A DNA stretch of 64,000 bases from Burkholderia territorii (GCF_902833055.1 NZ_CADFEJ010000007.1:213912-277911); one strand, 5' to 3'. Shown: positions 26,091 to 38,886, counted from the stretch's first letter. Numbers and translations: made by a program. The notes: a model not told the origin generated them from the sequence alone.

Positions 26091-27368
26091 ATGCACTTCC
26101 CAGCACCCGGGGCGCCGCTGCGCGGGCAGCGGCCGCCCGCCTCCAGCAACGCATCGTCCGCTGAAACGCCACGGCCGCTCGACGCGGCGCAGCTCGACGA
26201 CTCGCCCGCCGTCCGGCTGCTGACAGACACGCTGCACGCCGCCCGCGTGCGCGACGCGTCCGACGTCCACATCGAACCATCCGAAGCAGGCTGGCGCATC
26301 CGCCTGCGCATCGACGGCGTCCTGCATGAACACGCGCGGCCGCCTGCGCATTTGCGCGACGCACTCGTGACGCGGATCAAGGTGCTCGCCCGCATGGACA
26401 TCGCCGAGCGCCGGCTTCCGCAAGACGGCCGGCTGCGCATCACGGTCGACGGCGGCATGCGCGGCGACTACCGCGTCAGCTCGCTGCCCACGCTGTTCGG
26501 CGAGAAGCTGGTGTTGCGCCGCCTGGAAACGTTGCCGCCCGATCTCACGCTCGCGCGCCTGGGCTTCGACGCGCGGCAGGCCGCGGCAATGGAGGCCGCG
26601 ATTCGGGCGCCGCACGGCCTCGTGCTCGTCACCGGGCCGACCGGAAGCGGCAAGACGCTGTCGCTCTACTGCGCGCTGCAAATGCTCGACCGAGATGCGC
26701 ACAACGTGTGCACCGTCGAGGATCCGGCCGAGATTCAGCTCGACGGCATCAACCAGGTCGGCGTGGCCGAAAAAGCCGGGCTCACTTTCGCCACGGCGCT
26801 GCGCGCGCTGCTGCGGCAGGACCCGGACGTGATCATGGTCGGCGAGATTCGCGATGCGGAAACGGCCGACGTCGCGATCAAGGCCGCGCAGACCGGGCAC
26901 CTCGTGCTGTCGACGCTGCATACGAACGACGCGCCGGCAGCCGTCGCGCGACTGCTCGACATCGGCGTCGCGCCGTACAACCTCGCGGCCGCATTGCGCC
27001 TCGTCACCGCGCAACGCCTCGTTCGGCGCCTTTGCACCGTCTGCCGCGTGCGTTCGGACGCATCGGCACGCGCGCTGTGCGAAGCCGGCTGCGATCCGGC
27101 AGCGCTGGAATCCGGATGGCGTCCGTTCGTCGCACGCGGCTGTCCCGCCTGTCACGGCATCGGTTATCGCGGCCGGATCGGCCTGCATCAGACGATGCCG
27201 GTTTCACCGGCGATGGCGGAGCACATCGTCGCGCGCGCGAGCGTCGGCACGCTCGCGCAATGCGCGGCCGCCGACGGCGTACGGACTCTGCGCGACGCGG
27301 CACTCGCGCACGTCCTCGACGGCACGACGAGCGTCGCGGAAGCGTTGGCCGCGACGCCTGACGCGTGA
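26091..27368 (+). CDS. GspE/PilB-family secretion or pilus assembly ATPase, N-terminally short
   Basis: Hexameric ATPase powering type IV pilus or type II secretion pseudopilus assembly. 425 residues: it lacks the usual N-terminal MshEN/T2SSE_N domain (PilB is typically about 560), starting directly with the N2 region (DSPAVRLLTDTLHAARVRDASDVHIEP). Walker A VTGPTGSGKT (about 178-188), Asp box, Walker B DPDVIMVGEIRD (about 243-254) and the His box are intact. A C4 zinc site is seen: CTVC (near 315-318) and CPAC (near 350-353). It overlaps the start of the pilC-like gene. I would call it PilB-like; GspE is the alternative. Confidence 0.88.
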   Translation: MHFPAPGAPLRGQRPPASSNASSAETPRPLDAAQLDDSPAVRLLTDTLHAARVRDASDVHIEPSEAGWRIRLRIDGVLHEHARPPAHLRDALVTRIKVLARMDIAERRLPQDGRLRITVDGGMRGDYRVSSLPTLFGEKLVLRRLETLPPDLTLARLGFDARQAAAMEAAIRAPHGLVLVTGPTGSGKTLSLYCALQMLDRDAHNVCTVEDPAEIQLDGINQVGVAEKAGLTFATALRALLRQDPDVIMVGEIRDAETADVAIKAAQTGHLVLSTLHTNDAPAAVARLLDIGVAPYNLAAALRLVTAQRLVRRLCTVCRVRSDASARALCEAGCDPAALESGWRPFVARGCPACHGIGYRGRIGLHQTMPVSPAMAEHIVARASVGTLAQCAAADGVRTLRDAALAHVLDGTTSVAEALAATPDA

Positions 27369-28579
27369 TTGCCATGCCTGCACCGCCAAACGAAACCCGC
27401 TTCGCGTGGCGCGGCCGTCGTCGCGACGGCACGCCATGCCACGGCGACGTCATCGCATTCGATGCAGCCGCCGCACGCGCAGCGCTCGCGCGCGACGGCG
27501 TCGCGGTGCTGTCGCTCGACATTCGCGGCGCGGCCCGGCCTCCGGCCGCCGGTGCAAGAGAGGTCACGCGCTTCACGCGTCAGCTCGCGAGCTTGCTGCA
27601 GGCCGGACTGCCGCTCGCACCGTCGCTCGAGATGCTCGCCCGCACGCGCACACGCGACGGGCTGCCGCGCATCGCCGCCGGCCTCGCGCGCGAGATCGTC
27701 GGCGGGCAACGCTTCGCAGCCGCGCTCGCACGCTATCCGGCCCAGTTCGGCGCGCTGTATCGTCAATTGATCGAGGTGGGCGAGGCCTCCGGCGCACTCG
27801 GTACCGTGCTGACCCGCGTCGCGGAGCACCGGGAACGCACCGATGCGCAATGGCGCAAGCTGCGTGCCGCGCTCGCGTACCCGGTCGCCGTCATCGTGTT
27901 CGCGCTCGCGATCTCGGCCGCGCTGATGGTGTGGGTCGTGCCGACGTTCCGGCAGATCTTCGACGGCTTCGGCGCGGCGCTGCCGGCGCCGACCCGCGCC
28001 CTCCTCGCCCTTTCGTCCGCGACATCGGCGTGGGGCGGCATGTTGGTTGCCGGCGCAGCCATCGCGGGGCTCGCCGCGCGCCACGCGCTGCGGCGCTCGC
28101 CGTCGCTGCGCCATACGGTCGCGCGGCATTCGCTGAATCTGCCGCTCGTCGGCGGCGCGCTCACGCGCTTCGCGACCGCGCGCTGGTGCCGCTCGCTCGC
28201 AACGCTGCTCGGTGCCGGCGTCCCGCTCGCCGATGCGTTCGCCACGCTCGAGCGCACCGCCGGCCATCCGGTGTTCGAACGGGCCACCGCGCAGATTGCG
28301 TCGCGTGTGCTGCGCGGCGCGCGTCTGGCCGATGCGATGCACGCGGCGGGCTGCTTCCCGGACGACGTCGTGCAGCCGATCGCCGTCGCGGAAGAAACCG
28401 GCGCGCTCGACACGATGCTCGCCGATATTGCCGCGCTATGCGAGCGTCAGCTCGACGCGCGCCTCGATGCGCTCGGCGCGCTCGGCGAACCGCTGATCGT
28501 GATCGTGCTGGGCGCACTCGTCGGCGGCCTCGTGATCGCGATGTATCTGCCCATCCTTCAGCTGGGCAACGTGGTGTAG
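27365..28579 (+). CDS. pilC: PilC/GspF-family inner-membrane platform protein
   Basis: 404 residues with two T2SSF domains (about 65-190 and 270-395) separated by transmembrane segments (about 165-195, 215-235 and 370-395). It anchors the assembly ATPase and pilins in the inner membrane. Start is GTG at 27365, overlapping the previous stop (GTGA); an in-frame ATG at 27374 is an equal alternative. Together with the flanking genes it forms a pilB-pilC-pilD cluster. No pilin gene accompanies it here. Confidence 0.9.
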   Translation: MIAMPAPPNETRFAWRGRRRDGTPCHGDVIAFDAAAARAALARDGVAVLSLDIRGAARPPAAGAREVTRFTRQLASLLQAGLPLAPSLEMLARTRTRDGLPRIAAGLAREIVGGQRFAAALARYPAQFGALYRQLIEVGEASGALGTVLTRVAEHRERTDAQWRKLRAALAYPVAVIVFALAISAALMVWVVPTFRQIFDGFGAALPAPTRALLALSSATSAWGGMLVAGAAIAGLAARHALRRSPSLRHTVARHSLNLPLVGGALTRFATARWCRSLATLLGAGVPLADAFATLERTAGHPVFERATAQIASRVLRGARLADAMHAAGCFPDDVVQPIAVAEETGALDTMLADIAALCERQLDARLDALGALGEPLIVIVLGALVGGLVIAMYLPILQLGNVV

Positions 28580-28605
28580 CATCGCAACCGATTCCGTCGC
28601 CTTTC

Positions 28606-29535
28606 ATGCCGAACCCGAACCTCATGACGTCCGCGCCCCTGATCACCGTTTTCGACTCGCCCGACAGCACGCTGCTCGCGCTGGCGATGCTGCCGCCCGC
28701 GGTGCAGTACGCGTTTGCCGTCGTGCTCGGCCTGTGCGTCGGCAGCTTCGTGAACGTCGTCGTGCACCGCGTCCCCGTGATGATGCAGCGCGCCTGGCAA
28801 GCCGAGATCGCCGAAGCGACCGAGGGCGCAAGCACGGCGCCGGACGACGGCTATCCGCCGCGCTACGATCTGTGGCGCCCGCGCAGCGCTTGTCCGCATT
28901 GCGGTCACGTGCTGCATGCGTGGGAGAACATCCCGGTCGTCAGCTACCTGCTGTTGCGCGGGCGCTGCCGTCAGTGCGGTCATGCGATCGGCGCGAGCTA
29001 TCCGCTCGTCGAGCTCGCCGGTGCGCTGCTCGCTGCCGGTTCGCTCGCCGCGTTCGGTCCTACCGTCGCGGCATTCGCCGCGTTCGGACTGTGCGCGGCT
29101 TTACTGGCGATGAGCGCAATCGACATCCGGACCGGCTACCTGCCCGATTCGATGACGCTGCCGTTGCTCTGGGCCGGTCTCGCCCTGAACCTCGGCGGCA
29201 CCTTCACGTCGCTGCGTTCGGCCGTGGTCGGCGCGATGGCCGGTTACCTGTTCCTGTGGTCGATCTACTGGCTGTTCAAGTGGTTGCGCGGCATCGAGGG
29301 CATCGGTTTCGGCGACCTGAAGCTGCTCGCCGCGCTCGGCGCATGGATGGGCTGGGCCGCGCTGCCGCAGGTCGTGCTGTTCGCCGCGGTAACGGGCGCG
29401 CTCGTCGGGCTCGTCGCGACCTGGCGCGGACGCATGCGCTTCGAGGAGCCGATTCCGTTCGGCCCGTTCCTCGCGGCAGGCGGCGTCGCGACGCTGTTTT
29501 TCGGCACCCCTTTCTATTCGGCACTCGGCGGCTGA
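28606..29535 (+). CDS. pilD: Prepilin leader peptidase / N-methyltransferase
   Basis: Cleaves type III signal peptides of prepilins and pseudopilins and N-methylates the new N-terminus. 309 residues from the ATG at 28606; ATG at 28624 is a second candidate, neither with a clear ribosome-binding site. N-terminal domain: zinc-binding CPHCGH and CRQCGH (C4 pairs). Catalytic aspartates of the GxFGD-type peptidase are present: SAIDIRTGYLPD and GIGFGDLKLLAALGAWMG. About eight transmembrane helices. Because it usually serves both pili and type II secretion, its neighbours here do not settle which system it belongs to. Confidence 0.93.
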   Translation: MPNPNLMTSAPLITVFDSPDSTLLALAMLPPAVQYAFAVVLGLCVGSFVNVVVHRVPVMMQRAWQAEIAEATEGASTAPDDGYPPRYDLWRPRSACPHCGHVLHAWENIPVVSYLLLRGRCRQCGHAIGASYPLVELAGALLAAGSLAAFGPTVAAFAAFGLCAALLAMSAIDIRTGYLPDSMTLPLLWAGLALNLGGTFTSLRSAVVGAMAGYLFLWSIYWLFKWLRGIEGIGFGDLKLLAALGAWMGWAALPQVVLFAAVTGALVGLVATWRGRMRFEEPIPFGPFLAAGGVATLFFGTPFYSALGG

Positions 29536-29619
29536 CATGGCGCATCGCCGGCGGCCGCCATGTTCGCTGCGTCGCGGGGCGGCGCGCCGCTGCCTCGCGA
29601 CGGCCCGGCGGAGGCACAC

Positions 29620-30228
29620 ATGTTTGCAATAGGACTCACCGGCGGCATCGGCAGCGGCAAGACGACCGTCGCCGACATGTTCGCCGCACGCGGCGCATCG
29701 CTCGTCGATACCGACCTGATCGCGCACCGCATCACCGCACCGGCCGGCCTCGCAATGCCGGCGATCGAACATGCATTCGGGCCGGATTTCGTCGCGGCCG
29801 ACGGCTCGCTCGATCGCGCGAAGATGCGCGCACTCATTTTCAGCGACGACGACGCACGCCGGCGTCTCGAAGCGATCACGCATCCGCTGATTCGCGCCGA
29901 GACCGAGCGCGAGGCCCGCGAAGCGCAGGGCCCGTACGTGATCTTCGTCGTGCCGCTGCTCGTGGAGTCAGGTAACTGGAAGGCGCGCAGCGATCGCGTG
30001 CTGGTCGTCGACTGTGCGGTCGAAACGCAGATTGCACGTGTGATGCGGCGCAACGGTTTCACGCGCGAGCAGGTCGAGGCGATCATCGCAAGACAAGCCT
30101 CGCGCGAAGCGCGTCTCGCCGCGGCCGACGACGTGATCGTCAACGATGCAACGACACCCGCTGCGCTCGCCGCCCAGGTCGATGCACTGCACCAGCGCTA
30201 TCTCGCATGCGCGGCCGCCGCGCACTGA
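29620..30228 (+). CDS. coaE: Dephospho-CoA kinase
   Basis: Last step of coenzyme A synthesis: phosphorylates the 3'-OH of dephospho-CoA. 202 residues from the ATG at 29620, preceded by GGAGG; the longer frame starting at 29560 lacks this. P loop [12 protein letters not shown] (residues 5-16), and the [10 protein letters not shown] region, [19 protein letters not shown] and the [10 protein letters not shown] lid segment are typical. Follows pilD as in many proteobacteria (pilD-coaE-zapD-yacG). Confidence 0.96.
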   Translation: MFAIGLTGGIGSGKTTVADMFAARGASLVDTDLIAHRITAPAGLAMPAIEHAFGPDFVAADGSLDRAKMRALIFSDDDARRRLEAITHPLIRAETEREAREAQGPYVIFVVPLLVESGNWKARSDRVLVVDCAVETQIARVMRRNGFTREQVEAIIARQASREARLAAADDVIVNDATTPAALAAQVDALHQRYLACAAAAH

Positions 30229-30267
30229 CCGCCGCGCGCGATCGTGATGGTGTACGAAATTGGTGCG

Positions 30268-30296
30268 TTGCTAGGGTAGACCGTGAGCATTAGAAT
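30268..30296 (+). promoter_or_regulatory. zapD sigma-70 promoter
   Basis: TTGCTA (30268-30273), 17-bp spacer, TAGAAT (30291-30296). Predicted start of transcription near 30303, 35 bp upstream of the zapD start codon. Confidence 0.65.
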
Positions 30297-30325
30297 GTCC
30301 TGCATTGTTTCAATCCCTACCCTAG
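30271..30325 (+). promoter_or_regulatory. Long-spaced 9-bp perfect inverted repeat around the zapD promoter
   Basis: CTAGGGTAG (30271-30279) and CTACCCTAG (30317-30325) are exact reverse complements separated by 37 bp. The first arm overlaps the -35 and the second lies in the leader right beside the GAGG ribosome-binding site. Purpose unknown; it could bring two operator half-sites together. Confidence 0.6.
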
Positions 30326-31093
<768 letters not shown>

Positions 31094-31121
31094 CGGCCAC
31101 GTGCCGGTTCGACGCTTTCGT

Positions 31122-31322
31122 ATGACTACCGTTGTGAAATGTCCGTCGTGCGGCGCAGAAGTGCGCTGGACGCCCGAAAACAAGTTCCGTCCCTTCTGTT
31201 CGGCCCGCTGCAAGCAGCTCGACCTCGGCGCATGGGCCGCGGAAAAGTACCGGATCGGCGGGGCCTCCGACGAGGGTCCGTCGTCGGAGGAAGACGGCAC
31301 CGACGGCCGCCGCGACAGCTGA
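31122..31322 (+). CDS. yacG: DNA gyrase inhibitor YacG
   Basis: 66 residues from the ATG at 31122 ([11 protein letters not shown]); the frame before it is an extension without a ribosome-binding site. C4 zinc finger CPSCG...[13 protein letters not shown]. coli YacG binds GyrB and inhibits gyrase. Follows zapD after 28 bp. The acidic C-terminal tail fits the family. Confidence 0.93.
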   Translation: MTTVVKCPSCGAEVRWTPENKFRPFCSARCKQLDLGAWAAEKYRIGGASDEGPSSEEDGTDGRRDS

Positions 31323-31383
31323 GCAGCGCGCGGGCCGCCCGCCCAGCCGATATGGCCCGCCTTTCAGGCGAGCCGCCACGGCG

Positions 31384-31827
31384 TCATTGCGACGCCACCT
31401 CCTTCTCCAGCAGCTCCAGCACCGGCAGCGCCGCCGGCAACAGCGGTGCGACCTCAACCGGCAGTTGCTGCCACACGAATGCCTGCCCTTCCTTGCTGTG
31501 CGGCTCGCCCGTCCAGCCCGTCACCTTGCAGAAATAGAGGCGCACGTACGCGTGCGGATAATCGTGCTCGAGCGTATGCCAGCGGTGGCTGGCCGTGACT
31601 TCGATGCCGAGTTCCTCGTGCAGTTCGCGCGCCAGCGCGTCCTCCACGCTCTCCCCGGCCTCCAGCTTGCCGCCCGGGAACTCCCAGTAGCCCTCGTACG
31701 GCTTGCCCTGCAGCCGTTGCGCGAGCAGGTAACGGCCGTCCGGCTGCACCATCACGCCGACCGCGACCTCGGTCACCTTGCGGCCATCGGGTGCGTGCGC
31801 GCCGCCTGCTGCGAAATCCGCGCTCAT
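31384..31827 (-). CDS. mutT: Nudix hydrolase, MutT-type (8-oxo-dGTP diphosphatase)
   Basis: 147 residues from the ATG at 31827. The Nudix box GGKLEAGESVEDALARELHEELGI is complete and the N-terminal strand TEVAVGVMVQPDGRYLLAQR matches MutT. Expected to hydrolyse 8-oxo-dGTP and so prevent A:T to C:G changes. Its start overlaps the stop of the upstream DUF815 gene (ATGA). In E. coli mutT lies next to secA, and here the order secA-argJ-DUF815-mutT keeps that neighbourhood. Confidence 0.92.
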   Translation of the reverse strand: MSADFAAGGAHAPDGRKVTEVAVGVMVQPDGRYLLAQRLQGKPYEGYWEFPGGKLEAGESVEDALARELHEELGIEVTASHRWHTLEHDYPHAYVRLYFCKVTGWTGEPHSKEGQAFVWQQLPVEVAPLLPAALPVLELLEKEVASQ

Positions 31828-32693
31828 GCCTGCTCCTTGCGACCCGACCAGTCGCGCGCGAACTGCCATGCGACGCGCCCCGAACGCGAACCGCGCTCGA
31901 GCGCCCAGACGAGCGCGTCGCCGCGCGCCGTCTCGATCTCGGCGTCCGCGCAACCGAAATGGCGCAGCCAGTGCGCGACGATGTCGAGGTAGTCGTCCTG
32001 CTTGAACGGGTAGAAGCTGACCCACAGGCCGAAGCGCTCCGACAGCGAGATCTTTTCCTCGACGACTTCGCCGGGGTGGATCTCGCCGTCCGGCAGATGC
32101 TTGTACGACTCGTTGTCGCTCATGTACTCGGGCAGCAGATGGCGGCGGTTCGACGTCGCGTAGATCAGCACGTTGTCGGATTGCGCGGCGATCGAGCCGT
32201 CGAGGGCCACCTTCAGCGCCTTGTAGCCCGATTCGCCTTCCTCGAACGACAGGTCGTCGCAGAACACGATGAACCGCTCCGGGCGCTGCGAGATCAGATC
32301 GACGATGTCGCCGAGATCGTGCAGGTCGTCCTTGTCGACCTCGATCAGGCGCAGCCCGTCCTTCGCATAAGCGTTCAGGCAGGCCTTGATCAGGGACGAC
32401 TTGCCGGTGCCGCGTGCACCGGTCAGCAGCACGTTGTTTGCCGGTTTGCGCTGCACGAACTGTCGCGTGTTCTGCTCGATCAGCCCTTTCTGTCGATCGA
32501 TGTTGTGCAGATCGTCGAGCGTGATCGACGATGCCGCCGGCACCGGCTGCAGATAGCCGCGCCCCTGGCGCTTGCGCCAGCGGAACGCGGTGGCGGCATT
32601 CCAGTCGATGGCCGCCGGCGCGGGCGGCAGCATTCCCTCGAGGCGGCCGAGCAGCGCTTCCGCGCGCGTCAGAAACTGTTCGAGCTTGTCCAT
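31824..32693 (-). CDS. DUF815 P-loop ATPase
   Basis: 289 residues; AAA-type ATPase of the DUF815 family, function unknown. Walker A LLTGARGTGKSSL (about residues 88-100), Walker B-like RFIVFCDDLSFEEGE, and a sensor-like YATSNRRHLLPE are visible. An N-terminal region of about 70 residues precedes the ATPase core. Situated 19 bp downstream of argJ and overlapping mutT. The family resembles helicase-loader/DnaC-like ATPases in motif layout, but I would not claim that function. Confidence 0.88.
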   Translation of the reverse strand: MDKLEQFLTRAEALLGRLEGMLPPAPAAIDWNAATAFRWRKRQGRGYLQPVPAASSITLDDLHNIDRQKGLIEQNTRQFVQRKPANNVLLTGARGTGKSSLIKACLNAYAKDGLRLIEVDKDDLHDLGDIVDLISQRPERFIVFCDDLSFEEGESGYKALKVALDGSIAAQSDNVLIYATSNRRHLLPEYMSDNESYKHLPDGEIHPGEVVEEKISLSERFGLWVSFYPFKQDDYLDIVAHWLRHFGCADAEIETARGDALVWALERGSRSGRVAWQFARDWSGRKEQA

Positions 32694-32712
32694 GTCGTCC
32701 GAATGCTCCCGA

Positions 32713-33954
32713 TCAGGAGCGGTAATCCGCGTTGATGCTCACGTAATCGTGCGACAGGTCGCACGTCCAGACGGTTGCCTGCGCGTCGCCGCGGCCGAGC
32801 AGCACGCGGATCGTGATCTCGCTCTGCTTCATCACGCGTTGGCCGTCCTCTTCCTGGTAGGCCGGGTTGCGGCCGCCCGCTTTCGCGACCAGCACGTCGT
32901 CGAGATACAGATCGATCTTGCCGACGTCGAGATCCGTGACGCCCGCGTAGCCGATCGCGGCGAGGATTCGGCCGAGGTTGGGGTCGGATGCATAGAAAGC
33001 CGTCTTCACCAGCGGCGAGTGCCCGATCGCATACGCGATCTGGCGGCACTCGGCGACGCTCTTGCCGCCTTCGACCTGCACCGTCATGAACTTCGTCGCG
33101 CCTTCACCGTCGCGCACGATCAGCTGCGACAGCACCTGGGCAACCTGCGTGACCGCGTCGCGCAGCGCCGCATAGGCCGGCGAGTCGGTCGACGTGATCG
33201 CGGGCAGCGTGCTCTTGCCCGATGCGATCAGGATGAACGAGTCGTTCGTCGACGTGTCGCCGTCGATCGTGATGCAGTTGAACGAGCGGTCGGCGACTTC
33301 CTTCACGAGCGTGTCGAGCACCGGCTGCGCGACGTTCGCATCGAACGCGAGGAAGCCCAGCATCGTCGCCATGTTCGGCTTGATCATGCCCGCGCCCTTG
33401 CTGATGCCCGTGAGCGTGACCGTGTGGCCGTCGATCGTCACCTGTCGCGACGTGGCCTTCGGCAGCGTGTCGGTCGTCATGATCGCCTGCGCGGCGTCGT
33501 ACCAGTTCTCGGCCTTGCGGTTCGCGAGCGCGGCGGGCAGCCCGGCCTTCAGGCGCTCGATCGGCAGCGGCTCGAGAATCACGCCGGTCGAGAACGGCAG
33601 CACCTGCGCGGCATCGATGCCCGCGAGGCGCGCGAGTTCCGAGCAGGTCTCGCGCGCGTTCACGAGGCCCGGCTCGCCGGTACCCGCATTCGCGTTGCCG
33701 GTGTTCACGACGAGCGCGCGGATGCCCGAGCCGCCGGCACGCACCTTGGCCAGGTGCTCGCGGCACACCGTCACCGGCGCGGCGCAGAAGCGGTTCTCGG
33801 TAAATACGCCGGCGACCGTCGCCCCTTCGTCGACGGAGATGACCAGCACGTCCTTGCGATTCGGCTTGCGGATGTTCGCTTCCGCCCAGCCGAGCGTGAC
33901 GCCGGCGACGGGATGGAGTTGGGCGGGATCGATCGACGGAAAATTGACAGCCAT
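32713..33954 (-). CDS. argJ: Bifunctional ornithine acetyltransferase / N-acetylglutamate synthase
   Basis: Transfers the acetyl group of N-acetylornithine to glutamate, recycling acetyl in arginine synthesis. 413 residues from the ATG at 33954 ([10 protein letters not shown]). The self-cleavage site is in NMATMLGF, with Thr197 the expected new N-terminal nucleophile of the beta chain. The substrate motif [11 protein letters not shown] precedes it. Downstream of secA by about 150 bp on the same strand. Whether it has the second (acetyl-CoA) activity cannot be read from sequence. Confidence 0.96.
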   Translation of the reverse strand: MAVNFPSIDPAQLHPVAGVTLGWAEANIRKPNRKDVLVISVDEGATVAGVFTENRFCAAPVTVCREHLAKVRAGGSGIRALVVNTGNANAGTGEPGLVNARETCSELARLAGIDAAQVLPFSTGVILEPLPIERLKAGLPAALANRKAENWYDAAQAIMTTDTLPKATSRQVTIDGHTVTLTGISKGAGMIKPNMATMLGFLAFDANVAQPVLDTLVKEVADRSFNCITIDGDTSTNDSFILIASGKSTLPAITSTDSPAYAALRDAVTQVAQVLSQLIVRDGEGATKFMTVQVEGGKSVAECRQIAYAIGHSPLVKTAFYASDPNLGRILAAIGYAGVTDLDVGKIDLYLDDVLVAKAGGRNPAYQEEDGQRVMKQSEITIRVLLGRGDAQATVWTCDLSHDYVSINADYRS

Positions 33955-34103
33955 GGGGCACACCTGCCGGATGGAAAATGCCGGCATGCGCCGGCATCGA
34001 TTGGAAGAACCAGCGGCCGCATGCGCGGGCCGCCGCAACTCACATCACTATCACTGACTCGAAGCTGGGAACGACGCGGCACGCGGACGCGCGCCGCCGT
34101 CGA

Positions 34104-36902
<2,799 letters not shown>

Positions 36903-37168
36903 CGGATCGGATCCTGCGTCGCTGCACCGGCGCCCGGCGCGCGTTGCGCGCCCCGACGCCCGAGCCTCGGCGGCTTAGCGAATTAGTGGAATCAAACGAG
37001 CAATTTTAGCACGCGAGTCGGCATGCGCCGGTGTCCCGGCCGGACTCGCGCCGCACGCCGAACCCGCCCGCGCAGCCGGGCGCACGGCCCGAAAGCCGCC
37101 CCTGCGCGAGCCGGCGCGGGTACAATCGGCGCAACGTCCGCGCGCGTGCGCGCCCGAAGAATGCCTCG

Positions 37169-37648
37169 ATGAACCGATTTTCCAAGCGTTTCGGCCCGCT
37201 CCCCGCGTATCGCCCGCAACCCGTGTCCGAAGTGCTCAACCGCACGGACGCGTTCGCCGCCCTGCGCGCCGGCGTCGAACAAGTGGCGTCGCTGCAGCGC
37301 GACCTCGCCGCCCTCCTGCCCGACTACCTTGCAAATCACGTCGAACCGGGCTCGATCAAGGACGGCACCCTGACCCTCTTTGCCGCGCACAATGCGCTCG
37401 CCGCCCGCCTGCGGCAGGTCGAGCCGCGCCTGCTCGCCGATCTCCAGAAGCGCGGCTGGCCGGTCTCGGCGCTGCGCGTGCGCGTGCGGCCGAAGGATGC
37501 GCCGGAGCCGCCGCACGTGAAGCGGGCGCGCATGACGAGCGTGGGCGCCGCCGCGTTGCGCGACCTCGCCGATCACCTCGAGCCGTCGCCGCTGCAGGCC
37601 GCACTCGCGCGGATGGCCGCGCGGCACGGTGCGAAGTCTTCGCGCTGA
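37169..37648 (+). CDS. DUF721 (DciA-like) protein
   Basis: 159 residues from the ATG at 37169. The N-terminal 80-100 residues show the DUF721/DciA pattern (helical, with the segment VASLQRDLAALLPDYLANHVEPGSIKDGTLTL in pieces). DciA is the ancestral loader of the replicative helicase DnaB in bacteria without DnaC. The gene is divergent from secA and convergent with lpxC, in the position of E. coli secM/yacA between lpxC and secA. Function inferred from family only. Confidence 0.85.
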   Translation: MNRFSKRFGPLPAYRPQPVSEVLNRTDAFAALRAGVEQVASLQRDLAALLPDYLANHVEPGSIKDGTLTLFAAHNALAARLRQVEPRLLADLQKRGWPVSALRVRVRPKDAPEPPHVKRARMTSVGAAALRDLADHLEPSPLQAALARMAARHGAKSSR

Positions 37649-37680
37649 ACGCCGCGCCGACGCGCAGGCGGCCGCCCAAC

Positions 37681-37708
37681 AAAAAAGCGACCCGAAGGTC
37701 GCTTTTTT
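37681..37708. terminator. Bidirectional terminator between dciA-like and lpxC
   Basis: Exact inverted repeat AAAAAAGCGACC/GGTCGCTTTTTT (37681-37692 with 37697-37708), tetraloop CGAA. Terminates both converging genes. Confidence 0.94.
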
Positions 37709-37728
37709 ATCGCAAGGCTGACCGCCGG

Positions 37729-38646
37729 TCAGGCGAACGCCGTCTGCGTATCGAACGCGAAGCCGCTCGGCGCGGCTTGCGGATCGTCGAACGTGACGAT
37801 CTCGTACGCGTCTTCGTGCGCGAGCAGTTCGCGCAGCAGCGCGTTGTTCAGTCCGTGACCCGACTTGTATGCGGTGTACGACGCCAGCAGCGGATGGCCG
37901 ACCACGTAGAGGTCGCCGATCGCGTCGAGCATCTTGTGCTTCACGAATTCGTCGTCGTAGCGCAGCCCGTCGTTGTTCAGGATCCGGTATTCGTCGAGGA
38001 CGATCGCGTTGTCCATGCTGCCGCCGCGCGCGAGGCCCAGCTCGCGCATCATTTCGACTTCATGGGCGAAACCGAACGTGCGCGCACGCGCGATCTCGCG
38101 CACGTACGACGTATTCGCGAAGTCGACCTCGAGTTCCTGGCCGGTCTTGTCGACGGCCGGATGACGGAAGTCGATCGTGAACTTCAGCTTGAAGCCGAAA
38201 TACGGATCGAGACGCGCGAACTTGTCGCCGTCGCGGATTTCGACCGGCTTCTTCACCTTGATGAAGCGCTTGGGCGCGTTCTGCTCCTCGATGCCCGCGG
38301 ACTGGATCAGGAACACGAAGGACGCGGCGCTGCCGTCCATGATCGGGATTTCCTCGGCCGTCACGTCGACATAGAGGTTGTCGATGCCGAGGCCGGCGCA
38401 CGCCGACATCAGGTGCTCGACCGTCGACACGCGCGCACCATCCTTCTGCAGCACCGATGCGAGCCGCGTGTCGCCGATCGACATCGCGGATGCCGGAATG
38501 TCGACGGGCGTGGGCAGGTCGACGCGCGAGAAAACGATTCCCGTGCCCGGCGCGGCCGGGCGGAGCGTCAGTTCGACCTTGCGGCCCGAGTGCAGACCGA
38601 TGCCCACGGTCTTCACGATCGATTTGATGGTGCGCTGCTTCAGCAT
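37729..38646 (-). CDS. lpxC: UDP-3-O-acyl-N-acetylglucosamine deacetylase
   Basis: Zinc deacetylase committing UDP-acyl-GlcNAc to lipid A. 305 residues from the ATG at 38646 ([15 protein letters not shown]); an upstream ATG at 38676 gives an atypical extension. The zinc-binding motif with the catalytic histidine, [18 protein letters not shown], and the [16 protein letters not shown] region are present. A -10 TATAAT lies about 56 bp upstream. Downstream of ftsZ and a peroxiredoxin gene. Confidence 0.97.
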   Translation of the reverse strand: MLKQRTIKSIVKTVGIGLHSGRKVELTLRPAAPGTGIVFSRVDLPTPVDIPASAMSIGDTRLASVLQKDGARVSTVEHLMSACAGLGIDNLYVDVTAEEIPIMDGSAASFVFLIQSAGIEEQNAPKRFIKVKKPVEIRDGDKFARLDPYFGFKLKFTIDFRHPAVDKTGQELEVDFANTSYVREIARARTFGFAHEVEMMRELGLARGGSMDNAIVLDEYRILNNDGLRYDDEFVKHKMLDAIGDLYVVGHPLLASYTAYKSGHGLNNALLRELLAHEDAYEIVTFDDPQAAPSGFAFDTQTAFA

Positions 38647-38701
38647 GATGTTCTTCAACTTGATTGAGAATATCAATCAGGAGTTATATTCGATAGGCGA
38701 G

Positions 38702-38707
38702 ATTATA
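38702..38707 (-). promoter_or_regulatory. lpxC promoter -10 element
   Basis: Perfect TATAAT on the minus strand, with transcription expected about 50 nt before the lpxC start. No good -35 at normal spacing. A short inverted repeat (TGATTG/CAATCA, near 38661-38679) lies in the leader just upstream of the ribosome-binding site. Confidence 0.55.
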
Positions 38708-38781
38708 GCGTAATTCCCTATTCAACGCTGTTTGAAACTGCGTATCAATCTGTTTCGACTGTTTACCCGCGCCGATACGGG

Positions 38782-38826
38782 ACGGGCCGATGCCCGGAAC
38801 GGAGGCGTTTCCGGTCATCGGCCCGT
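38782..38826. repeat. Large, nearly perfect hairpin between lpxC and the peroxiredoxin gene
   Basis: ACGGGCCGATG (38782-38792) pairs with CATCGGCCCGT (38816-38826) and, after one mismatch, CCGGAA (38794-38799) with TTCCGG (38809-38814); loop of nine. Total 17 base pairs, far stronger than needed for a terminator, but no U run follows on either strand. Could be a factor-dependent terminator after the peroxiredoxin gene or an RNA processing site. Confidence 0.7.
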
Positions 38827-38886
38827 GTTACAACTGCCCTGAGGCCGGTGAGCAGCGTTGCCGGCAGGCAACGGCGCACCGCACGA

